This document shows, in pieces, positions 50,793-63,347 of a stretch of DNA of 64,000 bases. Both the position numbers and the translations under genes were made by a program. Source of the stretch: Streptomyces sp. CC208A. GTDB taxonomy: Bacteria > Actinomycetota > Actinomycetes > Streptomycetales > Streptomycetaceae. Numbering within the stretch: position 1 is the stretch's first letter; every line of letters starts with the position of its first letter. The stretch lies in assembly GCF_030010625.1 (NCBI RefSeq), contig NZ_JASCXN010000003.1, positions 62,001 through 126,000 on the forward strand. Direction: 5' to 3'. The notes under the pieces are model-generated. The model saw nothing but the letters and a program-made list of their open reading frames with translations, made no database searches and was not told the DNA's origin.

Positions 50793-52322
50793 GTGTCACT
50801 TCCCGATGCGTCACTTCCCGAGCACCGCGCCCGCTTCACCATCGACCCCGACTTCACCGTCGGCCCCGTCGACCCCCGCCTCTTCGGCTCCTTCGTCGAG
50901 CACCTCGGGCGCTGCGTCTACACCGGCGTGTACGAGCCCGGCCACCCCGCCGCCGACGCCGACGGCCTGCGCACCGACGTCCTCGGCCTCGTCCGCGAGC
51001 TCGGCGTCACCGTCGTCCGCTACCCCGGCGGAAACTTCGTCTCCGGCTACCGCTGGGAGGACGGCGTCGGACCGGTGGAGCAGCGCCCGCGCCGGCTCGA
51101 CGTGGCCTGGCGCTCCACCGAGTCCAACCGCTTCGGCCTGAGCGAGTTCATGGGCTTCCTGCGCAAACTCGGCCCGGAGGCCGAACCGATGCTGGCCGTC
51201 AACCTCGGCACCCGGGGCGTCGCGGAGGCCATGGACCTCGTCGAGTACGCCAACCACCCCGGCGGCACCGCCCTCTCCGACCTGCGGGCGAGCCACGGCG
51301 ACAAGGACCCCTTCGGCATCCGCCTGTGGTGTCTGGGCAACGAGATGGACGGCACCTGGCAGACCGGCCAGAAGACCGCCGAGGAGTACGGGCGGCTCGC
51401 CGCCCAGACCGCCCGCGCCCTGCGCCGGATCGACCCGGACCTCGAACTCGTCGCCTGCGGCAGCTCCGCCCGCGACCTGCCCACCTTCGCCGCCTGGGAG
51501 GCGACCGTCCTCGCGGAGACGTACGAGGTCGTCGACCACGTCTCGCTGCACGCCTACTACGAGGAGACCGACGGCGACCGCGACTCCTTCCTCGCCTCCG
51601 CCGTCCACATGGAGGCGTTCATCCAGGAGGTCCTCGCCACCTGCGACCACGTCGCCGCCCGGCTGAAGTCGGAGAAGCGGCTCACGCTCTCCTTCGACGA
51701 GTGGAACGTCTGGTACTACAGCCGCCCCAACCCGCACCCCGTCAAGGACTGGCAGGAGGCGCCGAGGCTCCTGGAGGACGTGTACACGGTGACCGACGCG
51801 GTCGTCTTCGGCTCGCTCCTCATCACCCTGCTGCGTCACGCCGACCGGATCGCGGTGGCCTGCCTCGCCCAGCTGGTGAACGTGATCGCGCCGATCATGA
51901 CCGAGCCCGGCGGGCCGGCCTGGCGGCAGACCACCTTCTTCCCCTTCGCCCAGGCCGCGCGGTACGGGCGCGGGACCGTCCTCGACGTGCGCCCGGTCTC
52001 ACCGGCGTACACCACGGAGAAGTACGGCGAGGCGCCGCTGCTCCACGCGACCGCCGTGCGCGCCGAGGACGGCGGCGTCACGGTCTTCGCGGTCAACCGC
52101 GACCGGTACCGGGCGCTCCCCCTCGACGTGGTGCTGCGCGGCTTCGGGCTGGACCGGGTGGTGGAGCACAGCGCGCTGGCCGACGCCGACCCGGAGGCGT
52201 GCAACACCCTGGCCGAACCCGAGCGGGTGGTGCCGCACGCGGTGGCCGGCACGGAGCTCGCGGACGGGGTCCTGAGGGCCGTCCTGGAGCCGCTGTCCTG
52301 GAATGTCATCCGGCTCGCCTGA
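50793..52322 (+). CDS. Intracellular GH51 alpha-L-arabinofuranosidase
   Basis: This 509-aa GH51 enzyme has the acid/base Glu in WCLGNEMDG and the nucleophile in LSFDEWNVWY. No signal peptide is present, so it cleaves imported arabino-oligosaccharides. GTG is chosen, with AGAGGAT upstream. It lies beside a sugar importer and RG-I enzymes, which fits debranching of arabinan side chains of pectin. Confidence 0.92.
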   Translation: MSLPDASLPEHRARFTIDPDFTVGPVDPRLFGSFVEHLGRCVYTGVYEPGHPAADADGLRTDVLGLVRELGVTVVRYPGGNFVSGYRWEDGVGPVEQRPRRLDVAWRSTESNRFGLSEFMGFLRKLGPEAEPMLAVNLGTRGVAEAMDLVEYANHPGGTALSDLRASHGDKDPFGIRLWCLGNEMDGTWQTGQKTAEEYGRLAAQTARALRRIDPDLELVACGSSARDLPTFAAWEATVLAETYEVVDHVSLHAYYEETDGDRDSFLASAVHMEAFIQEVLATCDHVAARLKSEKRLTLSFDEWNVWYYSRPNPHPVKDWQEAPRLLEDVYTVTDAVVFGSLLITLLRHADRIAVACLAQLVNVIAPIMTEPGGPAWRQTTFFPFAQAARYGRGTVLDVRPVSPAYTTEKYGEAPLLHATAVRAEDGGVTVFAVNRDRYRALPLDVVLRGFGLDRVVEHSALADADPEACNTLAEPERVVPHAVAGTELADGVLRAVLEPLSWNVIRLA

Positions 52323-52364
52323 CCCCCTCTTTGAATCCTTTCATCGCGGCGGAGCGCATCCGCG

Positions 52365-52382
52365 TTTCGAAGCGCTTCGAAA
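52365..52382. promoter_or_regulatory. 18-bp perfect palindrome TTTCGAAGCGCTTCGAAA
   Basis: A perfect 18-bp palindrome lies between the GH51 stop and the ABC operon promoter, 26 bp upstream of the -35 box. It contains the CGAA/TTCG arms of BxlR-type operators and is a likely LacI-family operator. Confidence 0.72.
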
Positions 52383-52408
52383 GATCCTCGTAGATCCTGT
52401 CCGAAGCG

Positions 52409-52437
52409 TTGACGTGGCTGACGGGCGACCCTACGGT
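52409..52437 (+). promoter_or_regulatory. Promoter of the sugar ABC operon
   Basis: TTGACG (52409-52414), a 17-bp spacer and TACGGT (52432-52437) make a good housekeeping-type promoter, with start near 52444. Confidence 0.72.
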
Positions 52438-52443
52438 GACCCA

Positions 52444-52455
52444 GCAAGCGCTTTC
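52444..52455. promoter_or_regulatory. Shared operator GCAAGCGCTTTC at the ABC operon start point
   Basis: The 12-bp GCAAGCGCTTTC lies right at the expected start point. Its exact reverse complement occurs upstream of the GH2 and LacI genes (63348-63359). Confidence 0.72.
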
Positions 52456-52490
52456 CTGAAACGTTCTAATCACGCGCGGGAGGACGAACT

Positions 52491-53780
52491 GTGCGTACTC
52501 ATGGCACTGTCGACCGTCGGAGTCTGCTGAAGCTCACGGGTGGCTCGGTGGCGGCACTCGGTCTGACCGCGGCGGGCTGCGGAGGCGGCTCCGGCTCGGG
52601 AGGCGGCGACGGCACCGTCACCATCCGGTACACCTGGTGGGGCTCCGACGACCGCGCCAAGCGGATCAACCAGTCGATCGCCCTCTTCGAGAAGAAGTTC
52701 CCGAAGATCAAGGTCAAGACCGACTTCCAGCCGTACGCCGACTTCTGGAAGAAGTTCAACACCCAGGCGTCCGGCGGCAATACGCCCGACGTCTTCCAGA
52801 ACGCCATCGGCTTCCTGCGCAAGTACGACGCCAAGAACGTCCTCCTCGACCTGCGCGAGCAGGTCGAGGCAGGAAACCTCCGCCTGGAAGGCTTCCGGGC
52901 CGGCCTGGAGAAGTTCGGCGAGGTCGACGGAAAGCTGCTCGGCGTCCCCGTCGGCAGCAACTCGATGGCCCTCGTCGTCGACCAGGCCGTCTTCGACAAG
53001 GCCAAGATCACCCCCAGGCCCGGCTGGACCTGGGACGAGTACCACGACGCCCTGGCGAAGATCCGGGAGACGGCCGGCCGGGCCGGCGACGCAGGACCTT
53101 ACGGGATCATGTACCTGTACGACGTGTACCTGCGCCAGCAGGGCAAGGCGTTCTTCACCACCTCCGGACTCGGCTTCACCGAGGCCGACCTGACGGACTG
53201 GTGGACCAAGGCCGCCGCCCGGGTGAAGTCCGGCGTCTACGCCGACCCGAAGAAGACCATCCAGGCCAAGCCGAAGTCGGCCGTCACCGCCGGACTCGCC
53301 GGCTCCGAGTTCACCTGGGACAACTTCGCCGTCCGCTACACCGCCGAGGGCAAGAGCCGGTACGGACTCGCCCCCATCCCCACCACCGACGGCAAGCGCA
53401 CCGGCCAGTACCTCGGCTCCCTCATGCTCAGCGCCTCCAAGCGCACCAAGCACCCCAAGGAAGTGGCCCGGTTCATCGACTTCATGGTCCACGACCCCGA
53501 GGTCGGCAAGATCATGGGCTACGACCGGGGCGTCCCCGCCACCGAGACCCAGTACACCGCCTACGTGCCCTCCGACCCGGTCGGCAAGCAGATCGCCGCG
53601 TACGAGAAGCAGCTCGTCGAGTCCCGCGTCCTGGAACCGATCACCCCGCACCCGGCCGGCGCCGACGTCTGCGAGGCGGCCTTCCTGCGCCTGTCCGAGG
53701 AGATGTCCCTGGGCACCCGGAGCGTCGAGGACGCGGTGAAGCAGTACTTCGCCGAGGCGAAGACGGCCCTCTCCTCCTGA
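52491..53780 (+). CDS. Sugar-binding lipoprotein of a CUT1 ABC importer
   Basis: This 429-aa protein has a Tat-like lipoprotein signal (DRRSLLKLTGGSVAALGLTAAGC, lipobox Cys at about 30) and a family 1 solute-binding fold with YTWWGSDDRAKRINQSIALFEKKFP. Context with RG lyase, acetylesterase and galactosidase genes suggests unsaturated rhamnogalacturonan oligosaccharides as ligand. GTG starts the gene, and the stop overlaps the next start (TGATG). Confidence 0.88.
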   Translation: MRTHGTVDRRSLLKLTGGSVAALGLTAAGCGGGSGSGGGDGTVTIRYTWWGSDDRAKRINQSIALFEKKFPKIKVKTDFQPYADFWKKFNTQASGGNTPDVFQNAIGFLRKYDAKNVLLDLREQVEAGNLRLEGFRAGLEKFGEVDGKLLGVPVGSNSMALVVDQAVFDKAKITPRPGWTWDEYHDALAKIRETAGRAGDAGPYGIMYLYDVYLRQQGKAFFTTSGLGFTEADLTDWWTKAAARVKSGVYADPKKTIQAKPKSAVTAGLAGSEFTWDNFAVRYTAEGKSRYGLAPIPTTDGKRTGQYLGSLMLSASKRTKHPKEVARFIDFMVHDPEVGKIMGYDRGVPATETQYTAYVPSDPVGKQIAAYEKQLVESRVLEPITPHPAGADVCEAAFLRLSEEMSLGTRSVEDAVKQYFAEAKTALSS

Positions 53781-54784
53781 TGGACGCCGCCGTGACCACC
53801 GCACCGGTTCCCTCCGCTTCGGAGGCGGCACTCCCCGGGCCCGGGGCGGGGGCCCGGGCCCCCGGGAGCGGCCGCCCGCACCCGCGGAGCCGCACCGCCC
53901 GCCGCCAGAACCTCGCCGGCTACCTCTTCATGTCCCCGTGGATCGCCGGCTTCCTGCTGCTGACCGCGGGCCCCATGGCCGTCTCGCTCTACTTCGCCTT
54001 CACCGACTACAACCTCTTCGACGCCCCGCGGTGGATCGGCCTCGACAACTTCACCGAGATGTTCGGCGACCCCCGCTGGCGCACCTCCGTCGAGGTCACC
54101 GGCTGGTACGTGGTCCTCGGCACCCCGCTGAAGCTGGCCGCCGCCCTCGGCGTCGCCGTCCTCCTCAACCAGAGCCGGCGCGGACAGGGCTTCTACCGGG
54201 CCGCGTTCTACGCCCCCTCGCTCATCGGCGCCAGCGTCTCCATCGCCATCGTCTGGCGCGCCCTCTTCGCCGACGACGCCCCCGTCGACCGCGTCCAGCA
54301 GGCCCTCGGCTTCGACCCGGGCGGCTGGATCGGCGACCCCGACCGCATCATCTACGCCCTGATCGCCCTGACCGTCTGGCAGTTCGGCGCCCCCATGGTG
54401 ATCTTCCTGGCCGGACTCAAGCAGGTGCCCCGCGAGCTGTACGAGGCGGCGCAGATGGACGGCGCGGGCCCCTGGCGCCGCTTCTGGTCCATCACCCTGC
54501 CGATGATCTCCCCGGTGCTCTTCTTCAACGTCCTCCTGGAGACCATCCACTCCTTCCAGATCTTCGGCTCCGCCTACATCATCGGCAGCCAGGGCAACGC
54601 CTGCGGCCCGGCCGACGGCACCCTCGTCTACACCTGCTACCTCTACGTCCAGGGCTTCGAGAACAGCCGGATGGGCCTGGCCTCCGCGATGGCCTGGATG
54701 CTGCTGCTCGCCGTCGGCCTGGTCACGGCGGTCCTGTTCTGGTCCCAGCGGCGCTGGGTGCACTACGAGGAGGGAGGCCGATGA
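53780..54784 (+). CDS. CUT1 ABC permease, first subunit
   Basis: This 334-aa permease has a Pro/Gly-rich head, about six helices and an EAA loop (EAAQMDGAGPWRRFWSITLPMISP). It resembles LplB/YtcP- and YesP-type permeases used for pectin fragments. It is translationally coupled on both sides. No ATPase gene is present; MsiK probably serves it. Confidence 0.9.
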   Translation: MDAAVTTAPVPSASEAALPGPGAGARAPGSGRPHPRSRTARRQNLAGYLFMSPWIAGFLLLTAGPMAVSLYFAFTDYNLFDAPRWIGLDNFTEMFGDPRWRTSVEVTGWYVVLGTPLKLAAALGVAVLLNQSRRGQGFYRAAFYAPSLIGASVSIAIVWRALFADDAPVDRVQQALGFDPGGWIGDPDRIIYALIALTVWQFGAPMVIFLAGLKQVPRELYEAAQMDGAGPWRRFWSITLPMISPVLFFNVLLETIHSFQIFGSAYIIGSQGNACGPADGTLVYTCYLYVQGFENSRMGLASAMAWMLLLAVGLVTAVLFWSQRRWVHYEEGGR

Positions 54785-55638
54785 GTCTCGTCCGCACCGG
54801 GGCGAGGGGCCCGCGCGCCGGGTCCCTCGCCTGGCACCTCGGCTCCCTCGCCGTCCTCGCCGTGGTGCTCTACCCGGTGATCTGGGTGATCGGCGGCTCG
54901 TTCAAGCCCAACGACGAGATCGTCGGCAGCACGGCCGTCTTTCCCACCGACCCCATCACCGACAACTACCGGCGGCTCGCCGACGGCATCGCCGACATCC
55001 CCATCTCCACCTTCTTCTCCAACTCGCTCTTCCTGGCCGTCGGTTCGGTGATCGGCGTGCTGGTCTCCAGCTCGCTCGCCGCCTACGCCTTCGCCAAGAT
55101 CGACTTCGCGGGCCGGGGGCTGCTCTTCGCGCTGATGATCGGCACCCTGCTGCTGCCGTACCACGTCCTGCTCATCCCGCAGTACGTCCTGTTCCAGAAG
55201 CTCGAACTCATCAACACCTACACGCCGTTGCTGCTCGGCAAGTACCTCGCCGCCGACGCCTTCTTCGTCTTCCTGATGGTGCAGTTCATGCGCGGGCTGC
55301 CGAGGGAGCTGGACGAGGCGGCGCGCCTGGACGGCTGCGGCCACCTGCGGATCTACAAGTCCGTCGTTCTGCCGCTGTGCAGGCCGGCGCTCATCACCAG
55401 CGCCATCTTCACCTTCATCAACGCCTGGAACGACTTCATGGGCCCGCTGATCTACCTCAACGAACCCGAGAAGTACACCGTCTCCCTCGGACTGAAGATG
55501 TTCGTCGACCAGGACGGCGTCGCCAACTACGGCGGCATGATCGCCATGTCGCTGGTGGCGCTGCTGCCGGTGGTGGCGTTCTTCCTCGCCTTCCAGCGGT
55601 ACCTGATCGACGGCATGGCCACCTCGGGGCTCAAGTGA
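54781..55638 (+). CDS. CUT1 ABC permease, second subunit
   Basis: This 285-aa permease has about six helices and the EAA loop (EAARLDGCGHLRIYKSVVLPLCRPAL). It pairs with the preceding permease and overlaps it as ATGA. It resembles YesQ-type subunits. Confidence 0.9.
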   Translation: MSLVRTGARGPRAGSLAWHLGSLAVLAVVLYPVIWVIGGSFKPNDEIVGSTAVFPTDPITDNYRRLADGIADIPISTFFSNSLFLAVGSVIGVLVSSSLAAYAFAKIDFAGRGLLFALMIGTLLLPYHVLLIPQYVLFQKLELINTYTPLLLGKYLAADAFFVFLMVQFMRGLPRELDEAARLDGCGHLRIYKSVVLPLCRPALITSAIFTFINAWNDFMGPLIYLNEPEKYTVSLGLKMFVDQDGVANYGGMIAMSLVALLPVVAFFLAFQRYLIDGMATSGLK

Positions 55639-55648
55639 GGGGGTTCCT

Positions 55649-56233
55649 GTGAAGGGAGAACGCTTCCGGGCCCGGTTCGGGGTGTTCGCCGAGTGCCTGC
55701 TGACGGGGGTGTGGATCGCCGTCGCCGCGCTGCCGCTCGTCACGCTCCCGGCCGCGCTCGCCGCCGGGGCCGGACACCTGCGGCGCACGGTCGAGGGCGA
55801 GGACACCGGGGCGCGGTCCTTCGCGGCCGAGCTGCGCGCCGCCCTGCGGGGCGGCGGCTGGGGCGTGGGCCTCGCCTTCTGGGCGGCGCTCGCCCTGGTC
55901 GCGGTCGACCTCGTCCTCGTACGGGCGCTGCCGGTGCCCGGCGGCCGGCCGGCCGGAGCCCTCGCGATCCTCGCCGCCCTGTGGGGGACCGTCACTGTGC
56001 TCCGGGCGGCCACCGCCTGGCGGCCCGGCGCCTCCTGGCGGGCCCTGCTCCAGGGCGCCGCCCGCCGGGCCCTGCGGGACCCGGCCGGTTCCCTGCTCGT
56101 CGTCTGCGGCCTGGCGGTCGTCGCCGCCTCGGCCTGGTTCTCCGCCCCGCTCGCCCTGCCCGCCCTGGGCCTCCTGGTCGCCGGCGCCCTCGCGGCGGAG
56201 CACCGTACGACGGCCGCCCGCGTGACCGTCTGA
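55649..56233 (+). CDS. YesL-like (DUF624) integral membrane protein
   Basis: This 194-aa membrane protein has about five helices and the layout of DUF624/YesL proteins, which accompany ABC importers of pectin and other sugar oligomers in Bacillus and actinobacteria. The role is not known. It starts with GTG 10 nt after the permease stop, so it is in the same operon. Confidence 0.7.
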   Translation: MKGERFRARFGVFAECLLTGVWIAVAALPLVTLPAALAAGAGHLRRTVEGEDTGARSFAAELRAALRGGGWGVGLAFWAALALVAVDLVLVRALPVPGGRPAGALAILAALWGTVTVLRAATAWRPGASWRALLQGAARRALRDPAGSLLVVCGLAVVAASAWFSAPLALPALGLLVAGALAAEHRTTAARVTV

Positions 56234-56313
56234 CCCCCCTCCGCCCCCGGGGGCCGCCGCCCCTTTCCGTCGCGCCGGGCGACGGCCCCGGGGCCCGGCC
56301 TTCCCGGCCTCGC

Positions 56314-56403
56314 GGTCCGAAGCCGTACGTGGTCCCCGCCGGTCCCGGAGCCGTACGCGATCCTCGTCGGCCCTGGAGCCGTACGCGATCCCCGTCGGTC
56401 CCC
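56314..56403 (+). repeat. Three 27-28-bp tandem repeats before the RG lyase gene
   Basis: Units starting at 56314, 56341 and 56369 share GAGCCGTACGCGATC-type cores and end in CGTC or CGCC; a fragment of a fourth begins at 56397. They lie in the 230-bp gap after the YesL-like gene. No gene is seen in this gap. Confidence 0.8.
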
Positions 56404-56463
56404 GCTCCTTCCTCCCTCCCCCTCCCCGCGCATGCCACCGGCATGCCCTCGAAAGGAGTTCCC

Positions 56464-59196
56464 GTGTCCTCGATACCCCGCCGCTCCCTCCTCAAGGCGG
56501 CCGCCGTCGCCGGTGCCGCCGCCCAGTTCAGCTGGGTCCTCGGCCGGAACGAGGCGCAGGCCGCGCCCGCCGCCGAGACGGCCCCCGAGGAGCGGCCCGC
56601 CACCATCACCTGGCTGGAGCCGGGCGGCCTCGGCGCCGCCGGCGGGTCCACCTTCGGCGTCGCCTGGCCCAAGGGCGTACACGCCGGCGACACGGCGTTC
56701 GCGCTCACCACCGCCGACGGCGCGCCCGTCCCCGTCCAGACCTGGACCACCGCCCGCTGGCCCGACGGCTCCCTCAAGTGGACCGCCCACGCCGTCGGCC
56801 CCGAGGCCGCCGGCGCCGAACGCTTCTCGCTCGCCCCCGGCACGCCCGCGACCGGCGCGAAGACGGTCGCCGTCACCGAGACCGACCGCCGGATCACCGT
56901 CGACACCGGCCTCGTCAAGGCCGTGCTGCGGAAGGACGGCGGCAAGCTCGTCGAATCCCTGACCCGCGACGGCGTGAAGATCGCCACCGACGGACGGCTG
57001 GTGCTGCTGCGGCAGGGCGACCTCGACGACGGCGACCAGGGCAACGCCAAGTGGGAGCGGTTCGACGGCGAGATCTCCGGCGCCGTCGTCGAACAGACGG
57101 GGCCCGTCCGGGCCGTGGTCCGCATCGACGGCAAGCACTGCAAGGGCAGCCGCAGTTGGCTGCCGTTCTCGGTCCGGCTCTACTTCCACGCCGGCTCCGA
57201 GGCCTTCCGCATGGTCCACACGATCACCTATGACGGCGACCAGAACAAGGACTTCATCCGCGGCCTCGGCGTCCGCTTCACCGTCCCGATGCGCGACGCC
57301 TTCTACGACCGGCACATCCGCCTCGCCGGCGAGGGCTCCGGCTTCCTCACCGAGGCCGTCCAGGGCATCACAGGACTGCGCCGCGACCCCGGCGCCGCCG
57401 TCCGCGCCGCCCAGGTCAAGGGCGAGAAGCTGCCCGACCCGGCCACCTGGGACCAGCGCGTCACCAGCCGCCTCCCGTACATCCCCACGTGGGGCGACTA
57501 CACCCTCTCCCAGCTGACCGCCGACGGCTTCGGCATCCGCAAGCGCACCAAGGCAGGACACGGCTGGATCCCGGCCGGCGGCGGCCGCCGCGCGAGCGGC
57601 TTCGGCTACGTCGGCGGCGCCAGCGGCGGACTCTCCTTCGGCCTGAGGGACTTCTGGCAGAAGCACCCCGCCCAGCTCGACATCAGGGGCGCCGCCGGCG
57701 ACGAGGCCGAGGTCACCCTCTGGCTCTGGTCGCCCGAGGCCCAGCCCATGGACCTGCGCTTCTACCACGACGGCATGGGCCAGGACACCCACTCCGAGCA
57801 GCTCGAAGGCCTCAACATCACCTACGAGGACTACGAGCCCGGCTTCGGCACCCCGTACGGCATCGCCCGCACCAGCGAGCTGATGTTCTGGGCCGACGCC
57901 ACCACTCCGACCGCCGCCGCCCTCGTCGCCCAGGCCGCCGCCGTCCGTGTCCCGCCGCAGCTCGCCGCGAGCCCCGAAGACCTCGTCCGCGCCCGCGTGT
58001 TCGGCGGACTCTTCTCGCCCGTCGACCGCTCCACCCCCGCGAAGGCGAGGATCGAGGACCGCCTCGACTACCTCTTCACCTACTACAAGGACCAGACCGA
58101 GCAGCGCCGTTGGTACGGCTTCTGGGACTACGGCGACATCATGCACACCTACGACGAGGACCGGCACCAGTGGCGGTACGACGTCGGCGGCTACGCCTGG
58201 GACAACTCCGAGCTCTCGCCCGACCTGTGGCTCTGGTACGCCTACCTGCGCTCCGGCCGCGCCGACGTCTTCCGCTTCGCCGAGGCCATGACCCGCCACA
58301 CCGGCGAGGTCGACGTCTACCACCTCGGTACGTGGGCGGGCCTCGGCACCCGCCACGGCGTCCAGCACTTCGCCGACAGCGCCAAGCAGCAGCGGATCTC
58401 CACCGCCGTCTACCGCCGCCCCTACTACTTCCTCACCGCCGACGAACGCGTCGGCGACCTCATGCACGCGCTCGTCGACTCCGACGAGACCTTCCTCGTC
58501 CTCGACCCCATCCGCAAGATCCGCACCGAGCCCTACACCCCCGACCGCCACGCCCTCTCCATCGGCTTCGGCACCGACTGGAGCGGCCTCGCCGCCGCCT
58601 GGCTCACCGAGTGGGAGCGCGGCGGCCCCAAGGCCGCCAAGGCCGAGGCCCGCCTCCGCTCCACCATGGAGACGATCGCCGCCCAGCCCAACGGCTTCGT
58701 CCAGGGCACCGGCCTGTACGACCTCGACACCGGCCGCTTCGCGATCGCCGAGCAGCCCTCCGTCGGCGTCTCCCACCTCTCCGCCATGTTCGGCCTCGTC
58801 GAGATGTGCGCCGAACTCATCGACCTCATCGACATGCCCGCGTTCCGGTCGGCCTGGCTCGACTACTGCCGCTACTTCAACGCCTCCAAGACCGAACAGG
58901 CCGCCCGCTACGGCAAGAACTTCGGCACCCTCCTCCTCTTCCAGGGCCATTCCCGCCAGGACGCCTACGCCGCCGCCCAGCTGAACGACACCGCGCTCGC
59001 CCAGCGCGCCTGGGCCAAGTTCGACAAGAGCGACGGCTACACCTCCGCCATGGTCTGGGACAAGACGCCCGTGCAGGGCCCGGACGCCCTCGAACCCGGC
59101 TACGAACACCTCTGGATCAGCACCAACACCACCGCCCTCTACGGCCTCGCCGCCATCCAGAACCTCGCCCTCGTCGGCGACCACCTCCCCAAGTGA
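56464..59196 (+). CDS. Tat-exported PcRGLX/YetA-like rhamnogalacturonan lyase family protein
   Basis: This 910-aa protein has a Tat signal (IPRRSLLKAAAVAGAAAQFSW) and a long multi-domain body of the PcRGLX/YetA-like family: an N-terminal beta domain (about 45-330), a central sandwich, then an alpha/alpha barrel-like part (about 500-900; RRWYGFWDYGDIMHTYDED, YAWDNSELSPDLWLWYAYLR). Relatives include exo-rhamnogalacturonan lyases and L-rhamnose-alpha-1,4-glucuronate lyases. GAAAGGAG precedes the GTG start. Neighbours support RG-I cleavage, but arabinogalactan glucuronate ends are also possible. Confidence 0.8.
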   Translation: MSSIPRRSLLKAAAVAGAAAQFSWVLGRNEAQAAPAAETAPEERPATITWLEPGGLGAAGGSTFGVAWPKGVHAGDTAFALTTADGAPVPVQTWTTARWPDGSLKWTAHAVGPEAAGAERFSLAPGTPATGAKTVAVTETDRRITVDTGLVKAVLRKDGGKLVESLTRDGVKIATDGRLVLLRQGDLDDGDQGNAKWERFDGEISGAVVEQTGPVRAVVRIDGKHCKGSRSWLPFSVRLYFHAGSEAFRMVHTITYDGDQNKDFIRGLGVRFTVPMRDAFYDRHIRLAGEGSGFLTEAVQGITGLRRDPGAAVRAAQVKGEKLPDPATWDQRVTSRLPYIPTWGDYTLSQLTADGFGIRKRTKAGHGWIPAGGGRRASGFGYVGGASGGLSFGLRDFWQKHPAQLDIRGAAGDEAEVTLWLWSPEAQPMDLRFYHDGMGQDTHSEQLEGLNITYEDYEPGFGTPYGIARTSELMFWADATTPTAAALVAQAAAVRVPPQLAASPEDLVRARVFGGLFSPVDRSTPAKARIEDRLDYLFTYYKDQTEQRRWYGFWDYGDIMHTYDEDRHQWRYDVGGYAWDNSELSPDLWLWYAYLRSGRADVFRFAEAMTRHTGEVDVYHLGTWAGLGTRHGVQHFADSAKQQRISTAVYRRPYYFLTADERVGDLMHALVDSDETFLVLDPIRKIRTEPYTPDRHALSIGFGTDWSGLAAAWLTEWERGGPKAAKAEARLRSTMETIAAQPNGFVQGTGLYDLDTGRFAIAEQPSVGVSHLSAMFGLVEMCAELIDLIDMPAFRSAWLDYCRYFNASKTEQAARYGKNFGTLLLFQGHSRQDAYAAAQLNDTALAQRAWAKFDKSDGYTSAMVWDKTPVQGPDALEPGYEHLWISTNTTALYGLAAIQNLALVGDHLPK

Positions 59197-59213
59197 CCTA
59201 CCGGAGAACCCCG

Positions 59214-60266
59214 ATGAAGAGGAAAACCGCCCTCGCGGCGACCCTGCTGACCCTCCTCACCGCCACGGCCACCACCACCGCGCACGCCGACACCCCGTAC
59301 GGCCAAGGCCTCGACCACTGCACGACGGCCGCCGAACCCGGCGCTCTGGCCTGCCACTTCGACCTCGCCCCCGGCACGTACGACGTCACCGTCACCCTCG
59401 GCGGGGACACCGCCGGCGCGACCGCGATCACCGGCGAGACCCGCCGCGCCCTGCTCGCCGAGACCCCCACCGGCGCCGGCGAACGGATCCGCCGCTCCTT
59501 CACCGTCGACGTCCGCGACCCCGAGGGCGAACCCACCGGCCCCACCGGAACCCCCGGCCTCGACCTGCTCCTCGGCGGCCCCGCCCCGCGCGTGGCGGCA
59601 CTCCGTATCAGCCCCGCCCCCACCGCCACCCGCCTCTTCCTGATCGGCGACTCCACCGTCTGCGACCAGCCCGGCGCCCCCTACACCGGCTGGGGCCAGC
59701 AGCTCCCCGTCCACCTGAAGCGGGGCACCGCCGTCGCCAACCACGCCGACTCCGGCGAGAGCACCGTCACCTACCTGGCCGACCCGGCCCTCTTCGACCG
59801 GGTCGAGGCGGAACTCCGCCCCGGCGACCCCGTCCTGATCCAGCTCGCCCACAACGACAAGCAGACCGACGCCCCCACCTACCGGGCCAACCTCACGACC
59901 CTCGTCGAGCGGATACGCGCCCGAGGCGCCACCCCCGTCCTCGTCACCCCCGTCGTCCGCCGCTGGTTCAACGCCGACGGCACCCTGAACAACGACATCG
60001 CCCTCCTCGTCAACGGCCTCGGCGTCGACCACCCCGCCGAGATCCGCTCCCTCGCCGCCACCCTCGGCACCCCTCTGATCGACCTCACCGCCCTCACCCG
60101 GGCCCGCGTCGAACACCTCGGCCCCGAAGCCTCCAAGGCCCTCTACCTGACGACCGAGAAACGCGACAACACCCACACCTCCCTCCAAGGCGCCACCGAA
60201 TACGCCGCCCTCGTCGCCACCGAACTGAAGACCCAGGGCATCCTCCCGGAGCGGCGGTTCCGCTGA
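59214..60266 (+). CDS. Secreted SGNH rhamnogalacturonan acetylesterase-like protein
   Basis: This 350-aa protein has a signal peptide, an N-terminal beta domain (about 27-140) and an SGNH hydrolase domain (about 142-345) with block I IGDSTVCD, the block III Asn in QLAHNDK and the block V Asp and His in KRDNTHTS. It resembles RGAE/YesT-type esterases that remove acetyl groups from RG-I. It ends the operon, 17 nt after the lyase gene. Confidence 0.88.
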   Translation: MKRKTALAATLLTLLTATATTTAHADTPYGQGLDHCTTAAEPGALACHFDLAPGTYDVTVTLGGDTAGATAITGETRRALLAETPTGAGERIRRSFTVDVRDPEGEPTGPTGTPGLDLLLGGPAPRVAALRISPAPTATRLFLIGDSTVCDQPGAPYTGWGQQLPVHLKRGTAVANHADSGESTVTYLADPALFDRVEAELRPGDPVLIQLAHNDKQTDAPTYRANLTTLVERIRARGATPVLVTPVVRRWFNADGTLNNDIALLVNGLGVDHPAEIRSLAATLGTPLIDLTALTRARVEHLGPEASKALYLTTEKRDNTHTSLQGATEYAALVATELKTQGILPERRFR

Positions 60267-60282
60267 CCTCCCCATGGCCCGC

Positions 60283-60318
60283 GGACGGCCCGCCCCTCAC
60301 CCGAGGAGCGGGCCGTCC
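60283..60318. terminator. Bidirectional terminator after the RG-I operon
   Basis: GGACGGCCCGC pairs with GCGGGCCGTCC (11 bp), continuing with CCTC/GAGG after one mismatch and a 4-nt loop. It lies between convergent stops. Confidence 0.8.
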
Positions 60319-60339
60319 ACACATCGGGGACCGGTGGCC

Positions 60340-63339
<3,000 letters not shown>

Positions 63340-63347
63340 TCACGCCA

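Noticed and set aside
47434..50814. A 1126-aa open frame on the minus strand opposite the GH48 gene.
   Set aside because: It is antisense to a clear GH48 enzyme and shows only shadow-type composition.
54763..59184. A 1473-aa open frame on the minus strand.
   Set aside because: It is a shadow of the permease, YesL-like and lyase genes in high-GC DNA; it has no recognisable domain and a low-complexity Gly/Val/Glu composition.
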